From Photobacterium galatheae (GTDB lineage: Bacteria; Pseudomonadota; Gammaproteobacteria; Enterobacterales; Vibrionaceae): a stretch of DNA of 64,000 nt. The notes under the pieces are model-generated. The model saw only the letters and a list, made by a program, of their open reading frames with translations. It did not search any database and was not told where the DNA came from. Position 1 is the first letter of the stretch; every line of letters starts with the position of its first letter. The position numbers and the translations under genes were made by a program. Positions 1 through 8,955 of the stretch are shown here, piece after piece. The stretch is from the NCBI RefSeq assembly GCF_000695255.1, contig NZ_JMIB01000005.1, positions 1 through 64,000 of the forward strand, read 5' to 3'.

Positions 1-53
1 ACAAAGCTTTCGATGAAAAAACGATATATTCTCGTTTGTAATCAACGAATTAC

Positions 54-182
54 TGTCATTCCCGCGCAGGCGGGAATCCACTGGGCACGAGATGAAAGTA
101 ATCTGCCAGAATCATTCTGCCCCTCATTTTCTGCGTCGTTCTTCCTCAAAAGTCACTGGATCCCCGCCTTCGCGGGGATGAC
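54..182. repeat. Pair of inverted intergenic repeats
   Basis: Two related palindromic elements face each other. The left one (54-85) contains ATTCCCGCGCAGGCGGGAAT and the right one (151-182) contains GGATCCCCGCCTTCGCGGGGAT. Each forms a short GC-rich hairpin and the flanks (CCACTGG / TCACTGGAT) are complementary, so the pair could fold as a larger structure. This resembles the dispersed REP-like intergenic repeats common in proteobacteria. The open frame across it (13-246) has no gene-like features. Confidence 0.7.
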
Positions 183-228
183 AGAAGGAAGCGGGATGAC
201 AGGAAGGAGCGGGATAACAGGAAGGAGC
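175..228. repeat. 18-bp tandem repeat, three copies
   Basis: Three consecutive copies of an 18-base unit close to GGGATGACAGGAAGGAGC start at 175, 193 and 211. The first base block of the array grows out of the right arm of the preceding palindrome, so the array probably arose by slippage at the end of that element. No gene overlaps it. Confidence 0.75.
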
Positions 229-336
229 GGTTACCCACCCTCCTAAGTTTTTTTGACCTCTAAGATGTGATCAATAGACAGGCTTTCACGGGGATCTTGG
301 TGATTTGTAGAGGATGAAGGGGGTTTGAATATAATG

Positions 337-360
337 CAGGGATCCTGAGCCGGATCCCTG
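337..360 (-). terminator. Hairpin downstream of mgsA
   Basis: A perfect 9-bp stem (CAGGGATCC / GGATCCCTG) with a 6-base loop lies 39 bases beyond the mgsA stop codon. It lacks a clear T-run on the minus strand, so it is either a weak intrinsic terminator or an mRNA 3'-end-stabilising hairpin. Confidence 0.4.
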
Positions 361-398
361 TTCAATGGGGCAAGACGGCATGATTCATCCGTCTTCGC

Positions 399-857
399 TT
401 ACGACAAACGTTCAGCCAGATAGGCTTCGTAATCCGGGATCTCAATCTGGACTTCCTGATCCATCATGCTGGATTCGATCATGAAGTTCGCGCTGGCACG
501 GTTGGTGGCAACCGGGATATTCCATACTGCGGCAATCCGTAGCAGGGCTTTGACATCCGGGTCGTGCGGCACGGCATTAAGTGGGTCCCAGAAGAAAATC
601 ATCATGTCGATTTTACCTTCGCAAATCAGAGCACCCAGTTGCTGATCACCCCCCATAGGGCCACTGAGCAGGCAGTTCACAGGCAGGCCGGTTTGTTTGG
701 CGAGCAGGTGTCCCGTTGTCCCGGTGGCATACAGGGTATGGTGGGCCAGTTTGCTTTTGTGCTCGTCAACCCATCGCTGAAGGTGGCTTTTACAGTTATC
801 GTGGGCGACAAGAGCAATGTGTTTACGAGCCTGCATTTGGCGGGTTGTTGCTTGCAT
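399..857 (-). CDS. mgsA: Methylglyoxal synthase
   Basis: Converts dihydroxyacetone phosphate to methylglyoxal and phosphate, a cytosolic bypass of lower glycolysis used under phosphate limitation. The 152-residue length equals that of E. coli MgsA and the sequence aligns without gaps. The active-site block GPMGGDQQ puts the catalytic aspartate at residue 71, and H98 and D101 fall in the conserved [12 protein letters not shown] stretch. The start codon is preceded by a leaderless-looking spacer without a strong ribosome site, but the N-terminus matches the family. It is monocistronic, with a hairpin downstream. Assignment is firm. Confidence 0.97.
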   Translation of the reverse strand: MQATTRQMQARKHIALVAHDNCKSHLQRWVDEHKSKLAHHTLYATGTTGHLLAKQTGLPVNCLLSGPMGGDQQLGALICEGKIDMMIFFWDPLNAVPHDPDVKALLRIAAVWNIPVATNRASANFMIESSMMDQEVQIEIPDYEAYLAERLS

Positions 858-1040
858 GGGTTACTCCGTTAACTCAGTAAAAACGTCGTTTAAATAGATA
901 CTAAGCGCGCTGTCATTAACTTGTCCAGAGAATATCCGCGACAGGGAGGGCAGCGTCGCAGAAGCTGCCCTTTTACCGGGGGGCTATTGCACGGCACCGA
1001 TTTGCCATGCATGGCGCATGACCTCGCAGATCATCGTTGT

Positions 1041-1895
1041 CTAATCATGATGATGAGAGATCAGCTGATCAAAGCGTTCATGACCATGAAGGCTTTCGAA
1101 ATCATTTTCGTCACGTGCCAGCTCGATCAAGAAAGCACTGCCCTGAATGGCTCGTTCAAGATCAGAGATTGCCTGCTCTTCCGCACCCAGACAGGCATAA
1201 GCACAGGCGCGTTGGTAAAGTGCATTGGCGTTGGTTCCGTCGACTTCCAGAACTCGGTTACAGATACTCAGTGCCCAGTGGAATTCACGAATTTCCATGG
1301 CGGCATCGGCTTTGTGGGTCAATGCTTCCAGATCGCCCGGGCGCAGTTTCAGAATTTCATCATAGACTTCCATTTGCTGTTCAGCCGTTTGTGAACTTTG
1401 CGCCCGGAGCCAGAGATTGTGGACTTCGTTGATGATTTCAATCTCTTTGTTATTTTGCGCGATAATCCGGGTTTTCCGTTTCAGATCCCGTTCCAGCATC
1501 TGGAATTTCTTTTCATATTGTTCGGTAATTTCCTGGAGCTGCTGGTCGGCCATTTTCTTGGTATTGACTTTGATTTCTTTCAGCGACTGCCAGCCCACCA
1601 GTGCGATCAGCGAAGCTGCACCGGCGATCAGGTAAAAAAAGTAGGTGACGGTGACATTGGCATAGTTCAATGACTTGTCGGCAACGGCCAGTTCCCGATC
1701 GGTGAATGAGATGGTCAGGCGACGTTCCAGATCCTGCTGATCCTGACGCAGAGATTTCAGCTCATCCATGATGTACCTTTCCATCAAAGGCTTATCCAGC
1801 GCAGGTTGTTCTGAATAGGGGACTTCTTCTTCCTGCGCCATAGCCGGAAAGGCAAAGAGGAGACAGAATACAGTGGTGTACAGCAGTTTCAGCAT
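1041..1895 (-). CDS. Membrane-anchored coiled-coil/TPR protein
   Basis: Unassigned 284-residue envelope protein. Residues 1-20 form a signal peptide ending in AMA. Residues about 62-90 carry a hydrophobic membrane segment, followed by a charged coiled coil (about 95-150) and two or three TPR-like helical pairs (about 160-270). The C-terminus is His-Asp rich. The layout suggests a periplasm- or cytoplasm-facing scaffold with protein-binding repeats. The ATG at 1895 follows an AAGGAAA ribosome site. It is transcribed alone, upstream of and in the same direction as mgsA, about 180 bases away. The specific function is unknown. Confidence 0.8.
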   Translation of the reverse strand: MLKLLYTTVFCLLFAFPAMAQEEEVPYSEQPALDKPLMERYIMDELKSLRQDQQDLERRLTISFTDRELAVADKSLNYANVTVTYFFYLIAGAASLIALVGWQSLKEIKVNTKKMADQQLQEITEQYEKKFQMLERDLKRKTRIIAQNNKEIEIINEVHNLWLRAQSSQTAEQQMEVYDEILKLRPGDLEALTHKADAAMEIREFHWALSICNRVLEVDGTNANALYQRACAYACLGAEEQAISDLERAIQGSAFLIELARDENDFESLHGHERFDQLISHHHD

Positions 1896-2119
1896 GAGGT
1901 TTTCCTTGTCACTGAATCACAGAGTGAAAGTTGTTACAAGCATAACGGATTGAGATCGCTATCTCTAATCTGTGGCCTAAAACTAAGATATTTTCTGTGT
2001 TTTGCAGAATTTTCATGCACTCACGTTATCTGGGCGGTTTTCGGCTCGTAAAGTGAAGCTGATAGAGAGCCGGGAATGGTATACTCACGTCATACACGGG
2101 TAACAACAGGCAGAGTGTC

Positions 2120-2581
2120 GTGAGTCAGGATCAGGAAATTGAAGTAGAAGCGCTTGGAATTGAGGTTTCTGCACAGCCCATTGAGCTGTATAAAGTGCTG
2201 AAAATTGCCAATGCAGTGGGGGGCGGTGGTGAAGCCAAAATGGCGATCGCTGAAGGTTATGTGGCTGTGAACGGTGAGCTGGAACAGCGGAAGCGCCGAA
2301 AAGTCTATGACAGCGACGTGATTGAATTCAACGAGGAGTTCTATGTGGTGTTGTGCGATCAGCCCGTGACAGAAACTGCTCGTGAGCCGGTTGCGAAATC
2401 GAAAGCAAAAAATACCGGGAAATCGCAGCCACCTGTGCCATCTGCCCCAAAACGTCCGGCGAAGCAGGCAAAACAGAAACCAGCACACAAAGGCGGAAAT
2501 CAAAAATCCAAAACCCGACCGTCGGCAACCATCGGAAAAAATTCAGATGAGCAAACCGGGCGAAAACGCCTGATGTTCTGA
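2120..2581 (+). CDS. S4-domain RNA-binding protein with basic tail
   Basis: The N-terminal 75 residues form an S4 RNA-binding fold of the YbcJ type: IELYKVLKIAN, then GEAKMAIAEGYVAVNGELE and the basic KRRKVYDSD turn. YbcJ-like proteins are usually about 70-80 residues. Here a further 75 residues, almost wholly Lys, Pro, Gln, Ala and Ser, extend the protein to 153. That tail looks disordered and nucleic-acid binding. The start is the GTG at 2120, and no earlier in-frame start is available close by. It probably binds structured RNA. A terminator at 2601-2627 ends the transcript. Confidence 0.85.
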   Translation: MSQDQEIEVEALGIEVSAQPIELYKVLKIANAVGGGGEAKMAIAEGYVAVNGELEQRKRRKVYDSDVIEFNEEFYVVLCDQPVTETAREPVAKSKAKNTGKSQPPVPSAPKRPAKQAKQKPAHKGGNQKSKTRPSATIGKNSDEQTGRKRLMF

Positions 2582-2600
2582 TCGAATGGATTTTAAGTCA

Positions 2601-2627
2601 AAGCCGCCATCTTGTTGGCGGCTTTTG
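2601..2627. terminator. Bidirectional rho-independent terminator
   Basis: AAGCCGCC and GGCGGCTT pair across an 8-base loop, with A-rich sequence on the left and TTTT on the right. It lies between the convergent S4-domain gene and mobB and can serve both. Confidence 0.85.
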
Positions 2628-2637
2628 TGTATTCAGA

Positions 2638-3147
2638 CTATTGTTTTGACCATTTCAAGATAAATTCCGCCACTTGCTCGGGTTGGTTTAAATCCAGAAC
2701 CGGTAACGGATGATTGCCGTCAGGTTCACTGGTGGCCATCGCAATGATGTGTTCATCCTGTGGGTACAGTAGCGGCTTGCCATAATCCGGGCGGTGAATT
2801 TCGATTTTGGCGATCGGCTGATCACGAAATCCTTCTACCAGAATGATATCCAGCTGGCTGTGATCCAACTGCTGCAAACAGGCGTCCAGCTGAGGCTCTC
2901 TTTGCGCAGGCTCCGGATATTCAAAAAACAGAATGTGGCGGTGGGGCGTTGCCAGAAGTAACTGATCGCTCCCGGCATGGCGCAGCCGGTAGCTGTCTTT
3001 TCCCGGCGTGTCCGGCTCCACATCATGATGGCTGTGTTTGAGCAGTCCGACCCGCAATCCCTGCTGTTTCAGGAAAGGAATGATTTGTTCAATGAGGGTG
3101 GTTTTTCCTGAGCCGCTGAACCCGGCAAAGCCGATGACAGGTGCCAT
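2638..3147 (-). CDS. mobB: Molybdopterin-guanine dinucleotide biosynthesis adaptor MobB
   Basis: GTP-binding adaptor that helps MobA attach GMP to molybdopterin for DMSO-reductase-family enzymes. The 169 residues begin with a Walker A P-loop, GFSGSGKTT (residues 9-17). They contain the family signature LLKHSHHD near residue 40 and the D-rich switch followed by VEGFRDQPIAKIEIHR, typical of MobB. The length matches E. coli MobB (about 175). mobA is not adjacent here. Convergent with the S4-domain gene and sharing its terminator. Confidence 0.93.
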   Translation of the reverse strand: MAPVIGFAGFSGSGKTTLIEQIIPFLKQQGLRVGLLKHSHHDVEPDTPGKDSYRLRHAGSDQLLLATPHRHILFFEYPEPAQREPQLDACLQQLDHSQLDIILVEGFRDQPIAKIEIHRPDYGKPLLYPQDEHIIAMATSEPDGNHPLPVLDLNQPEQVAEFILKWSKQ

Positions 3148-3266
3148 AGTTACTCTTTGGTCTGTTTTGGTATGGGAGCACTAAAATAACATGATAGTCA
3201 TTGGCAACACAGTCACGTGTGAGAGGAAATCACGATGCACTGTGACAGATCAAACCGGAGGCACAG

Positions 3267-3776
3267 ATGGCAGATTTATTGGTGTGGCAAGGTGATATCA
3301 CGACGTTGTCCGTGGATGTCATTGTCAATGCAGCCAACAGCAGTTTACTGGGGGGCGGCGGGGTTGATGGGGCAATCCACCGTGCCGCTGGGCCACAACT
3401 TCTGGAAGAGTGCAGGCGTTTGAATGGCTGTCAAACCGGCGAGGCAAAAATCACCCCTGGCTATCAGCTGCCCGCCAGGTGGGTTATCCACACGGTCGGT
3501 CCGGTCTGGCACGGGGGCGGACAGCAGGAAGCGGCGCTGCTGGCTCACTGTTATCAAAACAGTCTGGCACTGGCCGATGAAGTTGGGGCTGTGACGATTG
3601 CTTTTCCCTGTATCAGTACTGGGGTTTATGGTTTTCCCAAGCAGCAGGCTGCACATATTGCCGTGACCACTGTCCGGCAGGTTCTGGAAAATCAGGCCAC
3701 GCCGGAGAAGGTTTATTTTGTGTGTTTTGGGCAAGAGGATACGATGATTTATCAACGTTTGTTGCAGGCTGGATAA
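3267..3776 (+). CDS. Macrodomain ADP-ribose hydrolase (YmdB-like)
   Basis: A stand-alone macrodomain that probably hydrolyses O-acetyl-ADP-ribose or removes ADP-ribose from acidic residues. The diagnostic blocks are visible: the GDIT start, the adenosine-binding [23 protein letters not shown] loop (about residues 20-45), and the phosphate loop [11 protein letters not shown]. The size (169 aa) matches E. coli YmdB (177 aa). The ATG at 3267 sits 7 bases after an ACCGGAGG ribosome site, which rules out the longer upstream reading in another frame. No operon partner. Confidence 0.92.
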   Translation: MADLLVWQGDITTLSVDVIVNAANSSLLGGGGVDGAIHRAAGPQLLEECRRLNGCQTGEAKITPGYQLPARWVIHTVGPVWHGGGQQEAALLAHCYQNSLALADEVGAVTIAFPCISTGVYGFPKQQAAHIAVTTVRQVLENQATPEKVYFVCFGQEDTMIYQRLLQAG

Positions 3777-3875
3777 ATGTATCATTCCTGCGTCAAGCAA
3801 ATGAATTGACAGGTAAAGCGGTATGTGAGGTCTAAAGTTACAAGGAGAGTGATACAAGAAGAGCGATTCAAGACA

Positions 3876-3920
3876 ATAATCAGCATGACTTTAATCAGCA
3901 TGGCTTTAATTAGCATAACT
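3876..3920. repeat. 15-bp tandem repeat, three copies
   Basis: Three imperfect copies of a unit near TTAATCAGCATGGCT run head to tail (3876-3890, 3891-3905, 3906-3920) in the 290-base spacer after the macrodomain gene. No gene is seen in the rest of the spacer. Confidence 0.65.
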
Positions 3921-4069
3921 TCGTTCAAAGGGTTCGAGCGGCAAAAACCATGTTGTTGATATGAGTCAGAACAGCGTCCGGATTGGCATGCCTGCACACC
4001 ATTGGTTGCAGGTCTTGGAAGGAACCAGTATGCGAGTAGGCGGACATAAAAAGCATCAGGGAGAGTGCA

Positions 4070-4564
4070 ATGTGGGCAACACTCGATTTTGAAGCGTCAG
4101 GACTTTCTGATCAGTCTTACCCGATCGAAGTCGGATATGTACTGCCTGACGGCAGTGGCCAAAGTATCTTGATTAACCCGCTGACCGCGGGGGACGTTTG
4201 GCAATACTGGGACAGCTACGCTGAGCAGCGGATCCATCAGATCCCCCGTTCCGAACTTGAGCAGCATGGGATGCAGGTCCTTGAAGTCTGCCAGCATCTG
4301 AACCGCGTGCTTGGGCAATTGGATTATGTATTTTGCGACAGCCAGTGGGATTTATTCTGGCTGGGTCGTTTATATCACGCTGCACATATGCGACCGTCTT
4401 TTATTCTGACGGAAGTTGGGCTCTGGCTACAGCAGGAAAATGGGATAGAACGTGCCTGTTTTCAGCGTGCGCTGGAAGAGTTGGGGCCGGTGAGACATCG
4501 GGCGATGCATGACGCCCGCCAGATTTATCAGGCCATCAGCAATCTGGTGAAAATTCCCGGCTGA
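4070..4564 (+). CDS. DEDDh-family 3'-5' exonuclease-like protein
   Basis: The 164 residues keep the RNase T/DnaQ-type layout. ExoI motif DFEASGL (D6, E8) is at the N-terminus, an aspartate-containing FCDSQWD block sits mid-protein (Exo II region), and the ExoIII motif HRAMHDA near the C-terminus supplies the catalytic His and Asp. It probably trims 3' ends of DNA or RNA; the substrate is unknown. A GGGAG ribosome site precedes the ATG. It stands alone in its transcription unit, with the next gene 79 bases downstream in the same direction. Confidence 0.85.
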   Translation: MWATLDFEASGLSDQSYPIEVGYVLPDGSGQSILINPLTAGDVWQYWDSYAEQRIHQIPRSELEQHGMQVLEVCQHLNRVLGQLDYVFCDSQWDLFWLGRLYHAAHMRPSFILTEVGLWLQQENGIERACFQRALEELGPVRHRAMHDARQIYQAISNLVKIPG

Positions 4565-4643
4565 TATCCGCAGCTGGAGCCAGTGAACAACTCAGCGTAC
4601 AATTTGAACTGGCTTTTTGATTTCAGTCTGTTGGGAGTACGCT

Positions 4644-5765
4644 GTGCCAACACCGACCATACGTATCGCTGTATTTAATGTGGCGATGTCTGACCCCGAA
4701 CCCGGCCGGATGAGACAAGCGCTCGCCGAACCGGATAATGCCCGTATTTCCCGTCTGGCCGCGATGATTCAGCGCGTGCAGCCGGATATATTGCTGTTGT
4801 GCGAGTTCGATCACCCCGGAGAGGGGGGAGATGACGGCAGCCTGGCAGATTTCTGTCGTTATTATCTGGCGGAACCGCAGCATGGTCAGGTGCCTGTCGA
4901 CTACCCTTATCGCTATTGCCCGCCTTCAAATACGGGCTTGCTGTGTCAGGCCGATCTCGATGGTGATGGTGAGCTAACGCTGCCGCAGGACGGGCAGGGC
5001 TTTGGTTTTCATCATGGCCATTTTAGCTTTGTTGTGTTGTCCCGTTATCCCCTCATCGAAGCAGACCTCCGAAGCTGGCAGACCTTTTTATGGCAGCAAA
5101 TGCCTGAGAACCTGATGCCGGAAAATTATTACAGTGAAGCTGCAATGGGGGCGCTTCGTCTGTCGTCGAAGAATCATGTGCTGCTGCCGGTTCAGGTCGG
5201 ACAGCGGCGGTTCCAGCTGCTTTGCGCTCATCCGACCCCGCCGGTATTTGACGGCCCGGAACGCAGAAATGCCCGCCGGAATCATGATGAACTGCGTCTG
5301 TTAACGGATATCATTGGGAATGAAAGTTATCTGGCCGACGATCAGGGGGGGCGAGGCGGACTGTCTGCCGATGCGCCTTTTGTGGTGCTGGGGGATCTCA
5401 ATGCTGATTTACACGACGGTGAAGGCATGGTGATGGCGTTGCGTCATCTGTTGTGCCATCCTCGGATTCATCGGGCTGTCAGTGAGGGGAAACTGACACC
5501 GAAAAGTCTCGGGGGCCGTTTTTTTCGGCCGTGGAAACTGCGGCGGGGCCGAAGTTCGGAGTGGACACACCTTGGCGGCTTGCGACTGGATTATGTGTTG
5601 CCGTCTGCAGATTTTTCAGTGATGAACAGCGGTGTGTTCTGGCCGGATAAGAAAGATCCGCTTCGTAAGCTGGTGGCAGGGGAAGACGGCCGGGAACGCG
5701 CAGAGATCAGCTCGGATCACCGGCTGGTTTGGGTGGATGTACAATTGCCTGTGGTATCAGGTTGA
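4644..5765 (+). CDS. Endonuclease/exonuclease/phosphatase (EEP) family hydrolase
   Basis: A 373-residue Mg-dependent hydrolase of the EEP fold. Visible motifs are the N-terminal FNVAMSD strand, LLLCEFD with the metal-binding glutamate, the catalytic His region CAHPTPP, the VLGDLNAD block (Asp and Asn), and the C-terminal SDHRLVWV. I prefer the GTG at 4644, which has GGGAG about 7 bases upstream; an earlier in-frame TTG at 4617 has no ribosome site. There is no signal peptide. The substrate could be DNA, phosphoinositide-like lipids or another phosphodiester; nothing nearby decides. The stop is 17 bases before the alkB start. Confidence 0.85.
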   Translation: MPTPTIRIAVFNVAMSDPEPGRMRQALAEPDNARISRLAAMIQRVQPDILLLCEFDHPGEGGDDGSLADFCRYYLAEPQHGQVPVDYPYRYCPPSNTGLLCQADLDGDGELTLPQDGQGFGFHHGHFSFVVLSRYPLIEADLRSWQTFLWQQMPENLMPENYYSEAAMGALRLSSKNHVLLPVQVGQRRFQLLCAHPTPPVFDGPERRNARRNHDELRLLTDIIGNESYLADDQGGRGGLSADAPFVVLGDLNADLHDGEGMVMALRHLLCHPRIHRAVSEGKLTPKSLGGRFFRPWKLRRGRSSEWTHLGGLRLDYVLPSADFSVMNSGVFWPDKKDPLRKLVAGEDGRERAEISSDHRLVWVDVQLPVVSG

Positions 5766-5782
5766 ATGAATCGACGTGGAAG

Positions 5783-6394
5783 ATGAATCTGGATTTATTT
5801 GCTCCGGAACCTTCACAAGGGGAATGGATTGAGATCAATGGTGGTCGTCTGTATTGGGCCCCGGCATTTTTTGACCCGGCAGAATCTGATCGGTATTTTG
5901 CTGCGCTCCGTCAGTCGCTGTACTGGAAACAGGAGGCCATTACCCTCTATGGCCGACAGGTGATGCAGCCTCGGTTGCAGTCCTGGTGTGGCGACGCACA
6001 GTACCGTTATTCCGGACTGACAATGCAGCCGGAACCGTGGACACCGGAACTTTTGACCATTAAAGCGGCCTGTGAAACGGCCAGTCAAAGCCAGTTCAAT
6101 TCGGTCCTTGCCAATCTGTATCGTCACGGGCAGGACAGTATGGGCTGGCATCAGGATAACGAGCCGGAGCTTGGCCCGCAGCCGGTCATCGCTTCGGTGA
6201 CATTTGGAGAAAGCCGACGTTTTTTGCTGAGGCATCAACGCACGGCTGAGAAGCTCGAATTTCAGCTTGGCCATGGTTCGCTGCTGGTCATGGCCGGAAA
6301 GACCCAATCCAACTGGGCACACAGTGTGCCGAAAACGCAACAGCGCTCAGGTGAGCGGATCAACCTGACTTACCGATGGATTTTCAGCAAATAA
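5783..6394 (+). CDS. AlkB-like Fe(II)/2-oxoglutarate dioxygenase
   Basis: Probably an oxidative nucleic-acid demethylase reversing alkylation damage. The 203-residue protein carries the iron ligands H123 and D125 (WHQDNE) and H180 (NWAHSVPK). R192 and R198 in ERINLTYR would bind 2-oxoglutarate. The size and the LxxYRxGxDxMGWHxD block place it in the AlkB/ABH2-like subgroup. The chosen ATG at 5783 follows GTGGAAG; a longer reading from 5729 would overlap the EEP gene. Tight spacing suggests cotranscription with the upstream EEP hydrolase. Confidence 0.92.
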   Translation: MNLDLFAPEPSQGEWIEINGGRLYWAPAFFDPAESDRYFAALRQSLYWKQEAITLYGRQVMQPRLQSWCGDAQYRYSGLTMQPEPWTPELLTIKAACETASQSQFNSVLANLYRHGQDSMGWHQDNEPELGPQPVIASVTFGESRRFLLRHQRTAEKLEFQLGHGSLLVMAGKTQSNWAHSVPKTQQRSGERINLTYRWIFSK

Positions 6395-6489
6395 AAAGTG
6401 TTTTCATCCGGGCTTGAAATGACACTGGACTGACGTCCGTTTGCTATCAATTTGCTATGGTTATGTCACTCATACATCAAGGGATTGTT

Positions 6490-7617
6490 ATGAAAACGGT
6501 GCGTTGCTCTCTTATTTATCTTCTGATTGCCTTGCTGTCATTGCCGGGTTGGTCAGCCGTACAAATCTACCCGCAGCAGGAAAATGCGATTGTTCAGCAA
6601 AAGGCGTTGCCTGCCTATGCTGAGGACGCAGCCCTGATTCGGCATACCTTTGAAACCCAGCTTTACATTTTACCTGCCTTTAAGATGGGACATTATGGTT
6701 TGCGAATGTACCGTCAGACTTTAGACCCAAAATATAAATCAGCCGTCTGGGCCGACATGGCCCGTGTCGCGGATCGCCTGAATGAAGTCAGTGAAGACAT
6801 TTATACGCCAGCGCAAGTTAAGGCTTATTCTGATGCGCGTGCAGCCAGGTACAGTCAGCAAGAAGGCGCGCGGAGTGAGCTTCGTTATCTGGCGACCCGA
6901 AATCATCCTGAATATTATTTTCTGGGAGTCGATTTGCTGGGTTCAATGGCACGGGCGAATGAATATGGACTGAAGCATCAAAATGATCACAAGTTGCGGG
7001 AGATTCTCCGGCGGTACGACTTTGCTCGTTATGCAACTGATCCGGAGATGATTCGGGCCTGGGCAGCGCAGCTGGCCAATCAGGTTTACTGGCTCCGTCA
7101 GCTTGGAGAGCAGGATGTGGTGGAACCCTTTATCTCGGCTTTCCGAGCGACTTATCCGGATAGTCAGGATAAACAATTGAGCGAACAGCAGTACATGAAC
7201 AAAATTTATGGCATGACGCATATCCTCTTTGCGGCGTCGTCATATTATCAGTACCAGCTCAGGGAAAGTGACTTTCAGTGGATTTACGATCACTTCCGCC
7301 AACATATCGATCAGATCCTGCTGCACACGAAAGAGGATGTGATTGCCGAGGTGGGGATCAGCTTTCTGCTGGCAGGTGTGGAGCATGATCCGGTTGTTGC
7401 GAAAGCGCGTAAAGCCATTCAGGAAGCCATCGACAGAAAAGCGGGAATGGTACCATCGGTGAAAGGGGAAACGGCGCTGGTGGATGGCGAACACCGGAAT
7501 ACCCTGGCGATTATGCTGCTGGACTGGCGTGGTGTCCATCCAGCCCCTGTCTATCAAAGACACCCGGGGATGTTTACGAATTTACCTTACGGGCTGGTGC
7601 CGAGAAATCAGAAATAA
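6490..7617 (+). CDS. Exported alpha-helical protein, DUF3541-like
   Basis: A 375-residue protein with a clear signal peptide (MKTVRCSL then LIALLSLPGWSA, cleavage after about residue 23). The mature part is almost entirely helical and rich in Tyr, Arg and Gln, consistent with the Vibrionaceae DUF3541 family, though I cannot confirm that by search. Conserved-looking blocks include YYFLGVDLLGSMA and GEHRNTLAIMLLDWRGVHP near the C-terminus. The role is unknown; the location is likely periplasmic. The ATG at 6490 is preferred over 6457 because it starts at the signal peptide. Confidence 0.75.
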   Translation: MKTVRCSLIYLLIALLSLPGWSAVQIYPQQENAIVQQKALPAYAEDAALIRHTFETQLYILPAFKMGHYGLRMYRQTLDPKYKSAVWADMARVADRLNEVSEDIYTPAQVKAYSDARAARYSQQEGARSELRYLATRNHPEYYFLGVDLLGSMARANEYGLKHQNDHKLREILRRYDFARYATDPEMIRAWAAQLANQVYWLRQLGEQDVVEPFISAFRATYPDSQDKQLSEQQYMNKIYGMTHILFAASSYYQYQLRESDFQWIYDHFRQHIDQILLHTKEDVIAEVGISFLLAGVEHDPVVAKARKAIQEAIDRKAGMVPSVKGETALVDGEHRNTLAIMLLDWRGVHPAPVYQRHPGMFTNLPYGLVPRNQK

Positions 7618-7687
7618 CGGCAGTGCGTGCGCTGATGTAGTGTGTTATTGTGCATATCCTGTGTTGAGGGGTTAGAAAGAGAAATGC

Positions 7688-8305
7688 ATGGCAGACCCGC
7701 TGGTATGGGCAAAACAACTGCAGGCTATTGCGCAGGCAGGGAAAGCTTACAGTCAGGATCCCTATGATTTGGAACGGTTCGACCAGATCGCCGTGATTGC
7801 TCAGCAAATGTTTGCCGAACTCAGTGATGCGCCATTGGCAAAAATTCAGAATCTCTTCATTCCGGAAACGGGATATCCAACGCCGAAAGTTGACCTGAGG
7901 GCAGGGGTGATTCGTGAGAATCGGATACTGCTGGTGCGGGAACGGGAAGATGACCGCTGGACTTTACCGGGTGGCTGGGCAGATGTTTGCGAAACACCTT
8001 CGGAAGGGATTGTGCGTGAAGTCATGGAAGAGTCGGGTCTTGTGGTTGGCAATCCCAGGCTAGTCGCCATCAAAGACAGATCTGTGCATCCTTATCAGCC
8101 TGCGTACCCCAATCATATCTATAAGCTGTTTTTCCTCTGTGATTATATTTCCGGCGAACCGAGTGAGAATCTTGAAATTTCGAAAGTTGCTTTTTTTGAG
8201 CGCCACGCGATTCCGCCGCTTTCCCTGAGTCGGGTACTGGCAGAAGATATCGCCATGATGTTTTGTCATTGTGATGATCTTCAGTTGCCGATTCAGACAG
8301 ATTAA
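7688..8305 (+). CDS. Nudix hydrolase with N-terminal NUDIX_N domain
   Basis: Hydrolyses a nucleoside diphosphate linked to another moiety. The full Nudix box GX5EX7REUXEEXGU is present: G(WADVC)E(TPSEGIV)REVMEESGL at about residues 96-119. An N-terminal helical extension of about 60 residues, containing YDLERFDQI, matches the domain that precedes ADP-ribose pyrophosphatase-like Nudix enzymes. ADP-ribose or CDP-choline-type substrates are likely. A GAAAGAG ribosome site precedes the ATG. Confidence 0.92.
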   Translation: MADPLVWAKQLQAIAQAGKAYSQDPYDLERFDQIAVIAQQMFAELSDAPLAKIQNLFIPETGYPTPKVDLRAGVIRENRILLVREREDDRWTLPGGWADVCETPSEGIVREVMEESGLVVGNPRLVAIKDRSVHPYQPAYPNHIYKLFFLCDYISGEPSENLEISKVAFFERHAIPPLSLSRVLAEDIAMMFCHCDDLQLPIQTD

Positions 8306-8353
8306 TCACACACGAACACTGATTGTTTATTTCACGTCGAAGTTAAAGGCAAA

Positions 8354-8953
8354 ATGATGAAATTTATCTGGCTGGCGATTTTTGCTGCTGTATTGATCTG
8401 GTCGGGTATTGCACCCAAAGATACATTCACCTGGTTTCTTGAAGTCCTCCCGGCCATGATTGGGCTGGTGCTGATTCTCTGGACATACAACACGTTCCGG
8501 CTCACGCCGTTGCTTTATGGACTGATTCTGCTGCATTGCATCGTCTTAATGGTCGGTGGCCATTACACCTACGCAGAAGTGCCGTTATTCGATAACTTGT
8601 TTGGCGCCGCACGGAATAATTACGACAAAGTTGGTCACTTTTTTCAGGGCTTTGTACCAGCCATTCTGGCCCGTGAAATTCTGATCCGAAAACAGATTGT
8701 GAACGGGAGATTCTGGGTGAGCTTTGTTTCGGTCTCGATTTGTTTAGCTTTCAGCGCATTTTATGAATTGATTGAATGGTGGGTGGCCCTGGCAACCGGT
8801 GAAAACGCAGAGGCATTTCTGGGAACACAAGGGTACGTCTGGGATACACAGTCTGACATGGGCTTTGCCTTGCTCGGCGCAATCTGTGCCATCTTACTTC
8901 TTTCTCGCTGGCATAACAGCCAGCTTGCGACCATCTCTCATCAAAGGAATTGA
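8354..8953 (+). CDS. YjdF/DUF2238 family inner-membrane protein
   Basis: A 199-residue integral membrane protein with about six hydrophobic segments. It carries the DUF2238 signatures HYTYAEVPL, NYDKVGHFFQGF and FYELIEWW, followed by GYVWDTQSDM. E. coli YjdF is similar in length. The conserved His, Asp and Glu inside membrane segments suggest metal or proton handling, but the function is unknown. It heads a compact unit with the NIPSNAP-like and GNAT genes: 2 bases, then a 4-base overlap. Confidence 0.85.
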   Translation: MMKFIWLAIFAAVLIWSGIAPKDTFTWFLEVLPAMIGLVLILWTYNTFRLTPLLYGLILLHCIVLMVGGHYTYAEVPLFDNLFGAARNNYDKVGHFFQGFVPAILAREILIRKQIVNGRFWVSFVSVSICLAFSAFYELIEWWVALATGENAEAFLGTQGYVWDTQSDMGFALLGAICAILLLSRWHNSQLATISHQRN

Positions 8954-8955
8954 TT

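Noticed and set aside
13-246. 77-residue open frame at the left edge
   Set aside because: It runs through the REP-like palindromes and the 18-bp repeat, giving a repetitive peptide with no ribosome site.
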